Of a stretch of DNA of 64,000 nt, positions 13,701 to 26,583 are shown one piece after another. Under the pieces are notes generated by a model. The model was given only the letters and a program-made list of their open reading frames with translations. It was not told the origin of the DNA and searched no databases. The translations under genes were made by a program, and so were the position numbers. The number at the start of each line of letters is the position of its first letter. Position 1 is the first letter of the stretch. Origin of the DNA: Tetrahymena elliotti 4EA (taxonomy: Eukaryota > Ciliophora > Oligohymenophorea > Hymenostomatida > Tetrahymenidae); NCBI GenBank assembly GCA_000231825.2, contig AFXF02001505.1:434001-498000 (forward strand), in the 5' to 3' direction.

Positions 13701-16700
13701 GGATCTGTTGGACAAAAGATATTTGTATTTAATATCTAAAAAATCTCTACACAAAATGTTTTCAACTCAATTTGATTTTGGATTATTTATCTACCAACTA
13801 TCTGATTTATTCTTCTAACTTAAAGATGTTGACCTTTATGAATATTTCAGTTTGATCAGTCCAGAAATAGATCTTCATGGATGGTTTTAATAGAGATAAA
13901 AAGTACTTTTCTTAGATTTCTTTTAGCCTTTCTTAGGAGCCTATGAAGCAATTAGCTAAGCTATGAGGAGAGTTGATGATTTTAGCTGTATTGAAGAAAT
14001 TAGATTTTAGTCAAGACAAAGTGGTAATTTTAACCTTCATTATATGATTTATTGTGAAGGTTGGGGAATTAAGGCTGCCTTTTTGAATTTGTAAAAAATC
14101 ACAATTAGTTTTTAACTTTACAAAAAATTAGACATATCAACCAGCAGTATTAATTAGACTTGCAATTTCTTAAATAGACCCTTTATGCAATATAAGTTAT
14201 TTGATTGTGGACATTTTTTAGACCTTTTAATAACCAATATCAATTTGGAGAATTAGCCTCCTGAATATTTGATGTAGAAGCTTTCTACAATTTCACCTGT
14301 TTTTCTTTAAAATATCTAAGATATGGTTTTTTATACCGACTTAACATCTCCCTTGGGTGCATTGTAAGATATTTTAAATTTACCTTACTTAAGTTGGAAA
14401 ACAATATCTATCAGAGCAAGAGGTAAAGATAGAGATGAAAATCAAATTACTTCTGAAGAAAAAGATATTTAAGATAAAATATTAAATATAATCATAACAA
14501 AAGGGTACACTAAATTAAAAAACAGTATTGAAAACTTAGAATTAATCACTAAAATTAGTTTTGAATAATATTATAGCCTAGAAATCAATAATATATTGTC
14601 TAAAAGCTTTAACCGTTTAGAATTTATAGAAAAAAGAGTTGATTAATCAACTTTGATTAAGCAGAATTAAATTATAGAATTAAGAAAGAACAATGCCTTC
14701 TATTATAATTAATATTCATTTTTTGTCCCTAGTATGAAGTTAGAAGAAAAAAAAAAGAAATAAGAAAAATAAGCCCCATAGAATAATAATGCTGTTTCTT
14801 AAGCACCTGGTGCAAATGGTAATTAGCAATAGTAAAACTAACATGACAAAAGTACATAACAACAATAAGGAAAAAATAATTAATAGCAACAAAAGAATAA
14901 CTAAAAGGATTAGAAGCAAGGCGACCACTAATAAAATAAATAGTAAGAAGCTCAATAGTAACAATAGTTAAACTAAAGTGCAGTAGCACAAGAACAAGCA
15001 CCACCTCAGTCTTACTTACAACAATTTTAAATTCATAGAATGACTAGATTGAATAAACTTATTATCAAAGCTAACTTGGAGTGGGTAGATTTTGCTTATC
15101 TCTATGAAAAAGTAATGGTTAATAACCCTAATTTAAATGTTTAATTTGAATCTAGAAATCATAAACCGATGATTGAATATATTAAAAACACTAATAAAGA
15201 GGGAAAAGATTGGACTTTAGAGTTTAAATATATTTAGTAACTATTTAGTGATGATAAAGAAAAGAAAAAAGAATAAATTATTTAAGCTATTGTTTCTAAT
15301 GAAAGTGCAAAATATTTCTTGCTTCGTTTAGATCAAGGTGATAAAAACAGTAAGGTTCCTTTTGCTAGTTTTCTTTACAATGCTTTCAAGGCATTCAGAT
15401 CAGGATTGGATACAGAAATTAAAGAAATAGGTCCTACTTAAGCTCTGGTTTAAATTCAAACTAAATAATAATTCAATACACCAAATAACAACAACAATAA
15501 CAATAATAATACTAATAATAGTAATATTAAAAATAACAATTAAAAATAGAATAATAATGCAGCTAACAAATAAAACCAAAATAATTAATAGAATAATAAT
15601 GCAGTGAACTAGAGTTCAGAGTAGGCTATAGTAAATCATCCTATTTCAGCCAAGAAAAAGAAAAAACCTTTATCAGTAGAGTTTTATATAACTTAGATTG
15701 AATTCTTGGATACTATTGATTACTCTAAGGAATAGGAGTTTTTAAATTGTTTTCCTTGCTTACTTGAAATTACTTTTGATAAGTATGAGAAATCAACTAA
15801 AGTTAATGACAAATTGGTAGAAAATACATTAAATTTACTTTAGATTTGTCGTAATCCAATTACAATATAAAACATATTCTGTATATTGGCTCCTTTCTGG
15901 CAATAAAAACACTTAAAATAGATTAGTAATTTAGAATTTGTCAAAGCAAACGTATTCTTTATTTCCTTCAAGAATAACTCTAATATTTAAATAAGAGGAG
16001 TGGAAGACAGAAAAATAAATATTTTAGAAGAAAATCAAACTGCTTTAGATAAAGTTCAGAGCCAATTTGTTAAAGAAAATAATGAAGATGATCAAAATGA
16101 GAACTAAAATCAATTAGGAGATGATAATATTAATTTCTAAAACTTAAAATCAAGTGAGGAAAAATCTGATATATTGAGTTAAAAATCATCAGAAAAAGGA
16201 GATCCTCTTATCAAAAAAAGTGTAGAAGAGTTTGAAGATTATGATCAAGAAATTCAAAAGAATATCACAAAAAATTAATAAAACGATAACTACAACTAAG
16301 AAGATAAAAAAGATGAACAAAAAGGTTAAGAAGAAGAAAAAGATAACGAAGAAGAAAATAAATTCTAAGAAGAAAAAGGTAAAAATAAAAATAGAGTCTT
16401 CATCAATGAAAAAGATCTTCTAAAATTTTTAAGATCATTCTACAACTTACAAGAATTAGATTTGTCTTAATCTTCTATCTCAAAGGAACACTTCTAAGTT
16501 TGTTTTGAAAGTTAAAAAAATAACTTAAATTTCAATTGTGTCATCATTTAAGGGTGTGAAGTAGCAGATCCTGAAGGATATTTATTATCTGTAATCAAAT
16601 TTTTATAGGAAACTCATGTAAAGGGGCAAAAAGGAAACAATCAATAGAACAAGCAATAGGGCAAGAAAAAGTAATTTCATTTTTTAAATATTTTTATTTC

Positions 16701-19700
16701 TTTTTTAAATTTAAATCAATAAAATCAGTAGAAGACATTTCTAACTTGAAAGGTTTATTTAGAGTATTTCTTTTGAAATTAATACTGTCATGAATCTTAA
16801 GTTTATAAAGACACTCATTTAATCTAATCACTTCATGAGCACAATTAAATTTTTGAAATTAAAAAATTTGTTCAACGCCTATGCTTAATCTAGTGAGCTT
16901 AAACAAATTATTTTACCTTTCTTACAATCTCAAAATCTTGATACAAGTGCATTTTTACAGCAGAATGATATTTAATCATAGATCGATGATGATTTAATTG
17001 TTGAGCTAACAAAGTAAAAAGATAATATTGGTTATATTTCTCCTGATACCTTTATAAACGTTAAATATGGGTTTAACCTTCTTTTACAATAAAAGTGTAT
17101 TGATTTTGATGAAAAACTTCTTTACTTCCTTAATACAAGCTTTTAGAAGAGCTTAAGTGGTACCTCATTCTATGAAGTATATTAATTTATTCATGATTAG
17201 AACATGCTCAAAAACTCAGATGACTACACCTAGTCTATGGATAAAGATTTGTTTAACTTAGTTAAGATATATGTCTAAAGAAATGAATATTATTTGCAGT
17301 AAACACAAAAATTTATGAATTAAAAGGACCCTGTCTTTGTAGATACATCAAAAGATTAATATGTATTTTTGGATATAAAAAGCTTCCTTACAGATAAGAA
17401 TATTTAAATATATAATCCAAGTTCTTTGATTTTGAGATAAAGCTATCTATTAACACTATAAGATTCTAGAGAAAAATATTTACAAGCCAAGAAAAAGAAT
17501 TAATTATATTATGAAGAGTTAGAGAGTCAAAAACAATATAATGAGATGGAATTAAAGAATACTAATAAATTAACTATTGAGGTTATCAGAAATAAAAGTT
17601 TCAAAGATTACCAGAAGGACAAAGAAAGATTTATTCTAAAATTTAGTAGATACACTAATCATTTAGACTATTTAATAGATTAGTATTATAATAAAATGTA
17701 AAATTTGATAAAACAAGAATCAAGATAGATTTATTTGCTTGATTTTATTGAAAATCTTAATTTAAAGAATAATTCATTTTTCAATTATTCTGGTCTAAAT
17801 AATTATATTACTAATCATATCACTCCTTGGTTAAAGCTTAATAACGGTATTAGCAAAATTAAAGAAAGTAAAAATTTAAGAAGCACTAAAGTTATTGATG
17901 AAAACTCTGCTTAGAAAGACAGTGCTTATTCAAAGTTAATTTCTCCAGATCACTCCCTTGATGACAAAATTCTATTGCACTTGCTCTTTATTATTGAATA
18001 AGATTTAAATAACTTGAGATCTATAGAGCTTATCGGTTTAAATGTCAGTGATTTATTTGCTCAAAGGCTAAGTAATGTACTTTCTGATTCTTATAAACTG
18101 TAAAAGCTAATGCTACTTGATCTTTCAAATAATAACCGTCTTACCTCATATGGTATGAAATATATCTACTCATCAATTGTTGATAGAGTTAAATAAGGTT
18201 TGAATATTATTCTCACTTCTAACAAGTAAGAAATGGAATCTATAGAGTTAATTCTTGAAGATATTAAAGAAAGAATTGAATTAATTAATACATTCATAAA
18301 AGAGAGAAATGAAAAGCTAATTGAATGTAAAATTTTTTTTTTATCTAATTTTAAATAAAAATTTAAATTAAAATATTTCAAAATTATTTCTTAGAACTAG
18401 CACAAAACACTCCAGCAGCAAAGAATATCTTTTCAGCAATTTCAATTTAGAAAAAAGGAAGCTTAGAGAAATTAGAATTGTTAGAAAATAAATAAGAAAT
18501 TGAAGAAGAATAAGTTGAATAGGCTCCACCTTAAGAACCGTAATAGTAGGAAGAAGCGCAGGTGAACTAAGAACCTAAGCCAGAAGAGAAATAAGAAAAT
18601 GGTGAGGAAGAAAAGAAAGAAGAAGAAAAACAAGAGGTTGGATTGATTAGACAATCAGCTGCTCCTAAATAGTAAGAATAAAAAATTGATAGTGTAAAAT
18701 TGTATGGATGGAAACCATTAGAAGATCCATTGACAGAGGAACTCAGCTATTTGGAGTAAAAATATGAAAAATATATGGATTTATATAAATAATGCTAGAA
18801 AGAAGTCTCGGAATTAGGAGAGCAAGCTTAAATTGCTAGTTCTGAGGTTATAGCTTAGAGCCTAGTGAATGTTGGTTTTTATGAATTCATAAACAGGTAA
18901 GTAGCCAAAAAATGGAAAGAAGGTAGATATTTCTTTGTGATATTTTCAGCCATATTCCTCTGGTTTATATCTATTCTCTAAATCACACTATTTATCTGCT
19001 TTAAAGTTTAAGAATTCGTAGTCAAGAAATATGAGCTACATAAACTAAAGAAATAGTCTTAATTCACTTTTTCAAAAGAGGGATAATTACAGATAAGGGT
19101 TATTAAAAAGGTTCCATTAATTCTGTAGTAAGATGACTTCTATTTTGATGAGGATATCCTCACAGTCAATTATATTCTTGGTTGTACCAGCTTTAATATA
19201 GAAGAAGTAAATAAATAATTTTTCATATTCAATTCTTTATATTACTTTAATTCAATTAGAACGAAGAAAGATAGCGCTTGCTTAGAGTCTAAAAGTTCTT
19301 GATGGATCCATGTTAGTAAAACAAGCATTTAATTAGTAAATAAAAGGAGAGAAATGTAGGATCTTACACCTTAACTTATGCCTACCAAATTTTAATAGTT
19401 ACTTATTTTCTTTATCTAATTGGTTTTATTTTAGTTTCAACCATACTACAAATTTACACCCCACTTACAAATGAATGCAATAGTATGAATATCTATTGGG
19501 ATGTAGCATATTACATATATTCCATAATTTCAGTAACCTTTGAAACACTACTTTGTCTTGATGTTTAATACATTGTAGGATCCAAGAAAATATGTAATAT
19601 TAGCTATTTCTCTCTTGTACTTAGATTATTTTTCTCTTTCGTTCTAAAGTATGATTAATATACTGATATTTAATTCTCTATTTTCTTGTATAATTGTCAA

Positions 19701-20840
19701 TAATATGATCTCAAAAGGTTTGGTATTGTTCAAGCATGCTTTATCATCTGCAGCTTAGTCAAAGATTTTAAAATTGTCTGCTAGTATTTATATGAACTTT
19801 ATAGAGATAGAAGTGAACATGATTATGAAAAATTACCAAACACTTACTTCATTAACTTATTTACTGGCTTAGCTCTTTCTATTTAAATGAATGCTTTTTC
19901 AAAGCTTTTAGAAAAATTCTCTACAGTAGGTTTAAGTTATGTCAATATTCGTGTGCCTTTTGAGTTCTTGCATTTATTATGGAGAATTTTCTTTGCAAAT
20001 ACTCCGACGTTATTCATATATTTCTACATATACTTTTCTCAAATAGGAGACTTTAATATTTCTTCTTGGGCTGATCAAAGAGTAAATCAAAATAAATCTA
20101 TTTAAAAATTACTTGAATTATTTTTTTATCAATAAAGATTTTCGTCACATCGATATTGAGTTTTTGTTATTGTGTACATCAAGCTTGGGTCACTAAACCA
20201 AGTAATTTTACCTCATATCAGATGAAAGAAAACCTTGACTTTGTTTCTATGTAAGAAGAATCATATTCATTGAAGATAAATTATGAGAATAAAATATCTT
20301 ATTATTAATATGATGAGCTCTTCAAAAAATTGAAAGTTTTTATTGAAATCAATTAGCTCATTTTCAAATAAAACTATCGTAATTTCAATAAACAGTCTCT
20401 TTAGAAATTATAATAACAATAAGAAGATCAAAAGAATAATGTAATAGATTCATAAAAGAATCTTGTCTCATAAGCTAATATTTAAAGTGCCCGTGATTTG
20501 TGGAACGATTATGATTAATTTGAAGATTCACAATAGCCAGGTAATTCAATAAATTTTGTTAAAAAATTAAATATTTTTTTATATTATAATAGACATTTTA
20601 CAAAATGAATCTAAATCAAAGGAATTCTAAGAAAAAATCAAAGCCTTAGAAGAAAAACAAAGCAAAGATTTCAGCTAGTACCAAGATAATTTACTCAGGT
20701 TTTTGATTTACAAAAAGCTTAATTGGGAACAATTTAATCAGAGAGGATTATTCAAAGGATCAGGTGAAAAAGATGAAGGATAAAATGAAATAGACAAGAA
20801 AACACAATTTTCAAACAAAGAGGAGCCTAAATAAAATTGA
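4771..20840 (+). CDS. Giant leucine-rich-repeat protein with C-terminal polytopic membrane domain
   Basis: I could splice one continuous reading frame of 19 exons and 18 introns (49-102 nt) with every phase matching: about 14,874 coding nt, 4,957 residues, TGA at 20838-20840. Exon ends: 4876, 5042, 5823, 6535, 6715, 8818, 9701, 9948, 10058, 11213, 12192, 12530, 13132, 16670, 18326, 19206, 20081, 20540, 20840. From roughly residue 200 to 4,150 there are repeated leucine-rich units of the AMN1/F-box-like type (for example YLKYLDLTGCMDI, RLYIKGCNNITKAGI, IRVLDLSNTWTSDRGL, YLDLRRTPNIGDEGL). Charged and Q/N-rich linkers interrupt them, strongest at 14740-15010 and 15460-15640. Residues about 4,375-4,755 hold about eight hydrophobic segments (for example YFFVIFSAIFLWFISILQI, YQILIVTYFLYLIGFILV). 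A soluble coiled tail follows. A large LRR scaffold or receptor anchored in a membrane is plausible; function unknown. A few splice sites may shift slightly. Confidence 0.8.
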
Positions 20841-21482
20841 AATATAATTAACATTACTTCCATACTTAAATGTTGTATCAAAAATAAAATATCTTATATT
20901 TTACAAATATATATTTTGACCTTTAACATTACTTTACTTTGACTTTTAAGTCTTTGTCAAATTATCAATTAAAACTAAAAAAATAAAATTTCGGACTTTT
21001 AATCAAAGATAAGATTAAAATTAAAGTAAATATGAATTAATTAAAATAAGAAGAGATAATTATTCAGTTTTTTTAATGAAAAATAAAATTTCAGTAAAAA
21101 ATTAATTTTACTTAAATAATAGACAAAATTAAAAAATACTTCATCTTTAAATTGTAAAAAAAAAACGCTTCATTGAATTTAAAACAATTCACAAATTAAT
21201 CTTTGATATTAATATGATTTTAATTAAATTTTTATTAATAATTATTATGTAATTTATGAAAGTTATTAAATTAATTATTTATAACTTCTGAATTAGTTTT
21301 TTATCAAAAAGAATATAATAAAAGAAATGTTAAATAAAATAGCTTTTATGTCTAAAAGCTTTTATGATAAATATGTTAAAATAAATTTAAGTAATTTGAT
21401 GTTTGAAGTAAATAAATAAAATGTATTAAATTAATAGAAATTAAAATAATCTTTTTATTTAACTAAGCATAAAAATGTGTAT
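20841..21482 (+). other. Intergenic between convergent genes
   Basis: AT-rich sequence between the TGA of the giant LRR gene and the TGA of the minus-strand kinase. It can hold only 3' UTRs and terminators. No further signal seen. Confidence 0.6.
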
Positions 21483-22623
21483 TCATTTTTATTTTTTTGT
21501 CATTTATATAATTTAACTTTTATATTCTTCTTTTTAACTTTCCTTTATTATATTCATATTTATAATTTCTTCCCATTCAAAACGATTAGCTTCTTCTACT
21601 TCAAGCATATTTTTTATTAGATCTTTAGTGTCCTCAGAAATAGAAACTTTGTTTGAAAAGTGAATGTTTGTGGTGTTCTTGATAACATCAATAAGTTTTT
21701 GGTGTGTTTCAATTTACTAAATTTCCCATGGAAATTTCTTGTATATCATTTAATAGAGCATAACACCAGCTGACCATATGTCATTTTTTTCTAGATTGTA
21801 ATTCTTAGATTCTAAAGCCTAAGGAGACATATAATAAGGTGTCCCAACCTAAGTATTACTTATGTGAAGTGGATCACATATTTTAGAGAGTCCAAAATCA
21901 GCAATCTTAATGGTTCCATCTTTAATAAGAATATTACTTGGCTTTAAATCTCTGTGAAAAACATTTTGTCTCTTAAGTTCTAGCATGCCTCTGCTTAATT
22001 ATCCAAACAAATATAAAACTTATCCTTCATTTAATTCCTAATAAAAATTATAGAAAATTTATGAGAAAAGTTTAGTTAAAAATATTATTTATAAAATAAA
22101 TAAGAACAATCAAAGTACATTATTTTTTAATAGCTTTGTCAGGTCTCCGTCTTCACAATACTCAAGAATAAAATAAATCTATTTTATAATTGAAAAAATT
22201 GAATGAATAATTAATTCATTATTGTATGATGTTTATGCTTCCTAAAACAACTCATTTCATTCAAAAAATTTTAGCTAAATTTATTATACTATTGGAAGGC
22301 TTCTACATAAAATAAAATAAAAAGAGTACATTATTTATTGTTTGATGGAATTGCAACAACCTTAAAACATATGGAGACTGTATGCTCATCATAATTTATT
22401 ATTCTGTTTGAATTTACTTATAAGGTAATTGTGTTGGGTTGGAAATTTGCAAAATTTTTGCACATAATTTGGATGCTTTCTCTTTTTTTTCAAAAAATTC
22501 TTTCTTGAAAAACGCTATGTAAACTTTGCTAAACGCTCCTTCACCAATAGTCATATTAGTGATGAGGACTTGCTCTTCAAGAGTTTTACCTATTTCCTTT
22601 ACTATTTAGTATTATTTATCCAT
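21483..22623 (-). CDS. Serine/threonine protein kinase, catalytic domain only
   Basis: Three exons on the minus strand, 302 residues: 22623-22330, 22178-22119 and 22037-21483, with introns of 151 and 81 nt, both phase 0. Motifs in order: glycine loop [14 protein letters not shown], lysine in LCAKIL, hinge [16 protein letters not shown], catalytic loop [11 protein letters not shown], and [12 protein letters not shown]. The HRDLKPEN glutamate is Ser here, and the APE glutamate is Gln coded by TAG. After subdomain XI only a short Lys-rich tail remains, so unlike its paralogue at 2185-4110 it lacks the coiled-coil half. The exon pattern (98, 20 and 184 codons) matches the paralogue's first two exons (97 and 20 codons), so the pair arose by duplication of an intron-containing gene. 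Substrate unknown. Confidence 0.88.
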
Positions 22624-23016
22624 TACAGCAACTTCTACTTTCTAAATTGAGGATAGAATTTTACTTTTTTAAATAAACTTCTTTCTATTAATTTCAATAA
22701 TTTTTTATTTATATATATTAGACGTGTTTTTTCTTCTTTCAATTCTTTTAGTATTAATCAGGAATTAATAATTAACCTATAATCCATATCATAGGCTCTA
22801 CTGAAATGTATAAACATACTTATTCAAATCTCAAATTCTATAATAATTTTAATACAGCAAAATTTGTTTCTCCTTTTTCCAATTTTTATTATTTATAAAA
22901 CAAAAAAATAAGTTTTAACTAAAATCACTAAAGTACTTAGAAAAAGTATGATAAAATAAATAATTTAAGAGATAAACTTCAGACATGTATTAATAGTATA
23001 ATTAGTTAGAATTTTA
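22624..23016 (-). other. Intergenic, upstream of the minus-strand kinase
   Basis: About 390 nt between the methyltransferase stop and the kinase start, both on the minus strand. The promoter of the kinase should lie here. No motif recognised. Confidence 0.5.
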
Positions 23017-24243
23017 TCAAACATTTTTAAATAAATTTCCTAGTTTTCCTCTTGGAGTTAGAACTTAGTCTCCCTATATTTATTAAAAGAATAAAAAATA
23101 ATTTACACATCCGAAAATACTATTTGACATTAACAATATCTTTACCTTCTTGCAAATATAAATGTAATGATAATTATCAGGATCCTTATAATCAAATAAA
23201 TTTTCTGAAATAGAATGCACATTTGGCTTGTAAATTTTATAAACTTTTTTAACGTTCCACATGAATTCAGGCTGTTTTAAAAATATAAATAAAGAATATT
23301 TTGAATATATTTTATTTTATTCTTAATTAATTTTTTACATTTTCAAGAAGTTATTATCTTTTCTTTTCTTCACCATATGTTACAACCATATAAACACCAT
23401 CTTAACTAAGCACTCTACTTATTTCAGAAAGCATCTTAAATGAATTTTATCTTGAATACTCTCCACACTATTAATTAGTAATTAAATTTAGTTTATTTTG
23501 TAAAAAATATATAAAGTATTGAAAAATATCAAATTATATAAATGAATTGCAGCTCAAACTAATAGTTTGAAATCTATTATATTTTATTGGATATAAAATA
23601 AAATTATTCTTAAAACTATACCAAAACTGAATCAAGAGTACCCTTATCTATTACGCAGTCAAAAGAATTATTAGCAAATTTACCTTTCATATTCCTAACG
23701 TCGCAATGCTCAACTATATTTTAATATCAACAAATAAAAAAATCTTATACAATGTAAAAATTACATTTAAAAGTATTTTCAAAGCCTTCAGAATATCTTT
23801 CAACTAAATGCTTAATCAAATTATTTGAATAGTCAACATTTGTTATGTTTTTATATCCTTCAAAATACATTTCTTCACTCAATACTATTAATAAATTAAC
23901 AAAATTAAAAGGATTTCTATAAAATATCTTTTTTTTACATGAAGAGCCACATCCTACGTTAAGTATTCTAGTATTTTTATTTATATATTAAGTAATAATA
24001 TCTTTGACACCATCATAATTCTAGTACCAATCGAATGGTTTTGTATTTCTATTTTTATGATATTTATTTTCATCAAATAATGCAATTATTATGTATGGAT
24101 AAAAATAGAATCAAAGATCAAGCATAAAATCAAATAAATATGCAATAAATCTACGTTTAATATCTCTTTTCCCAATATTCTATTTTTCCATAATGAGAGC
24201 TGTTATGGGGAGGATCTTGTACTTAATTCTATTAGATATTCAT
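23017..24243 (-). CDS. Class I SAM-dependent methyltransferase, METTL13/EEF1AKMT4-like
   Basis: Spliced from seven small exons on the minus strand: 24243-24155, 24048-23939, 23884-23765, 23713-23622, 23467-23339, 23271-23146 and 23073-23017. All phases are compatible and give about 240 residues. The order of motifs is that of the eEF1A-lysine-methyltransferase-like family: an N-terminal YGKIEYWEKRY box, TKPFDWYQNY, the SAM-binding motif ILNVGCGSS, an acidic post-motif NVDYSN, then CDVRNM, VIDKGTLD, and the late block SEISRVLSQDGVYMVVTYG. The family methylates lysines of translation factors; that role here is inference from homology. The start at 24243 was chosen because the nearer ATG (about 24199) runs into TGA and lacks the YWEKRY box. 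The last intron (72 nt) is a multiple of three, so reading through it is also open and would add 24 residues. Confidence 0.82.
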
Positions 24244-25028
24244 AATTATATGAGCTTTTTATATTGATTTGATATCCTATTAATTTTTATATTGTTTAAA
24301 TTTTGAATAAATTAACTTTTATATTTTTTTCTTGCAAAATATAGATTCTGCCATTCAATTAATAATAAAAGTTTCAAAATTAATCTCAGAAAAAGATCAT
24401 TTAAAATATTATTTTCATTATAAAATATTCTAACAAAGCTTATAAATTATTTTTTAATCACATTAAAATTCAAAGAAAAATCTAAAAATTCTACTTCTTT
24501 TTTAAATATTTTCATGAATTACCTTTTAAAGCTTTAAAAAAATCAATAATTGTTTTTTAATATTTATTGGGGGATGGTATAAATGCTCAATAGAAATCTA
24601 TGTTTTAATAGATATATGATATTGTTTTATTATGATTATTTCAGTTAATTTATTTCAAAAATTAGGTATTTTTAAAGTTGAAGTCTAAATGGTTGAATAA
24701 CATTAAACTTTAAAGTCACTCTTGAATTATTTTATGGATTAGTTTTAATAAAATATTTTTTAAGAACTATTTGCTAATAATTCTAATAACAATTCAAAAA
24801 CTATGCGTTTTTAACAATATGTGATAGAAAATTAAAATTCAAGAAACTTGCATTAAATTAACCAAGAAAAAATTAAGAATACATGCAATATCAATCTTTA
24901 ATATTAAATTAATACTAAAAGAATATTTAGTCTATTTTGTATTCAAACTACTTTATTGTATTAGAATCTGAAAAAGCTTTAAGATAGTTCATAATAATCT
25001 CTACTTATTTTACATTGCAATTATTGTA
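24244..25028 (+). other. Intergenic between divergent genes
   Basis: AT-rich stretch between the starts of the minus-strand methyltransferase and the plus-strand membrane-protein gene, so it presumably carries both promoters. No coding frame or RNA gene seen. Confidence 0.5.
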
Positions 25029-26583
25029 ATGAATAGAGAGGAGGGAAACTTCGTTTAAAATTAATAAGTAGAAGTTAATCTTTAGGAAGATTAAAAATCA
25101 GAAGTTTCAATGATTTATTCTGATCGATAGTCGCTATCATTTATATCCAAATCTTAAGGAGGTTTATTATAAAACCCAGATGGAACTTTATAAATAAGTA
25201 ATTTCTTAAAATATATTTTACTTTAATAACATTTAACAGGTATTTAGTGAAAATATTTAATAAATTATGCCTAAAATAGTGAAACCAGTTTAAGCATCTG
25301 ATTATAAAAAGATAAAAGACAATCTTAATTATGGTATTAATGGTGATTAAGATGATAATTTATCTTAAGATACATCATAATTAAGTCTTATGTCTTTGCC
25401 TTAAAATTAAGTGCTTTTACCTCTTTACTCTTCACCAGCTCATCCTTTCTTTATCCCAATCGGCTCTTTACCTCAATTTGTAGATTAATTTATTGATTTG
25501 TACATCAGACATAATATTTGCTTCCTACTCTTTATTGTGGTCTAACTAATAGTTGAAGGCGTTTTTTAATATTTGACTTATAAATTTAAAGAAAAGACTA
25601 TCAAACAAGTAAGTATTTTTAATTATTGCATATCATATAATCACTAAAAAATAATTAAATTTTTAAAGAGTAAAATGAATAAATAAAACAGTACTTTAAA
25701 TATTTTAATCATTTAATGAAAATAAATAACTATTAATTAAATATATCTACCATCTTTTTAAATAAATTATCGATCTACAAGCCTGAAAAATTAATGAGTA
25801 GGAGTTAAAAAAATATTTTGAATAAACATTTTGATCTTGAAAATGATGTACCCCAAATTGAAAGACTACTAGATGGTAGGTTGAATGCTGTGATTTTATA
25901 AAAATAATAATACAACACACTCAATCAGAATAAATTATTTATCAAATAAATTTCCTTTAATCCAATCTAGAAAAAACTTACAATTTTTAGAATTTTTAGA
26001 GACAAATACAAGTTTTTTTTTTTGAATAAGTAAAACAAATTCCTTAGATGTGAAATAATATTTAGCAAATATTTGGAAAAGGAAATGAAATATTTATCAA
26101 TTATATTGAAATTCTTTTACAAGAATTATTAGATTTAAATTAAAATTTGTATAAAAAAATCAGTTGTAAGTTGTTTATGAAAAACTGGAAGTGAGCTAAA
26201 TAGAAAACATCTTCATATTTCTGTTTTACTGTAAAAGTTTAATGATATTAACATTCAATTATTTAAATTTATTTTTAAAATTTAAAGTGAATTTAGCCTA
26301 TTTATCAGTCTATTATCTGATCGGATTTCTGGCCAGTCTTAAGAAGTCATATAATCTTTTGTTTTATTTTTCTATTATATCTATAATCGGACTCTCTTTA
26401 GAAATTATTCTTAGTTACATAAATGAGTAACTTATTTCCTTTTTATTTTATGGGATAGAAATTAAATTATTTTTGCTTTATGATAGGTTTAATATTATGA
26501 TATTCTTCTTAAGAGTTATTGCTTATGTGTATTCAAAATTCTTATCACACCTCCTTCTTTAATTATTATTACTTCCCCGATGA
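25029..26583 (+). CDS. Putative transmembrane protein, model uncertain
   Basis: Several protein-like frames follow one another and probably form one spliced gene. ATG 25029 starts an acidic, Q-rich leader (MNREEGNFVQ...). A frame open from 25180 to a GTAAGT donor at 25609 carries a Pro-rich stretch and a hydrophobic segment (NICFLLFIVVQLIVEGVFQY). An exon from 25671 reads LNKLSIYKPEKL and KHFDLENDVPQIERLL. A last frame, open before 26242 and ending at TGA 26581-26583, is strongly hydrophobic (LAYLSVYYLIGFLASL; YFSIISIIGLSLEIILSY). At least three membrane segments are therefore likely. I could not resolve the junction between leader and second exon, nor the splice near 26000-26200, so coordinates are outer limits. 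No family recognised; decay of the gene is possible. Confidence 0.5.

Noticed and set aside
14729..15004. Antisense open frames over the Q/N-rich part of the LRR giant
   Set aside because: They mirror the CAA/TAA/AAT repeats as Leu/Ile/Val runs. No start context or family features, and the sense strand is clearly coding.
24160..24201. ATG with MEKQNIGKRD as the start of the methyltransferase
   Set aside because: It runs into TGA and gives the wrong phase at the first intron. The ATG at 24243 supplies the conserved YGKIEYWEKRY box.
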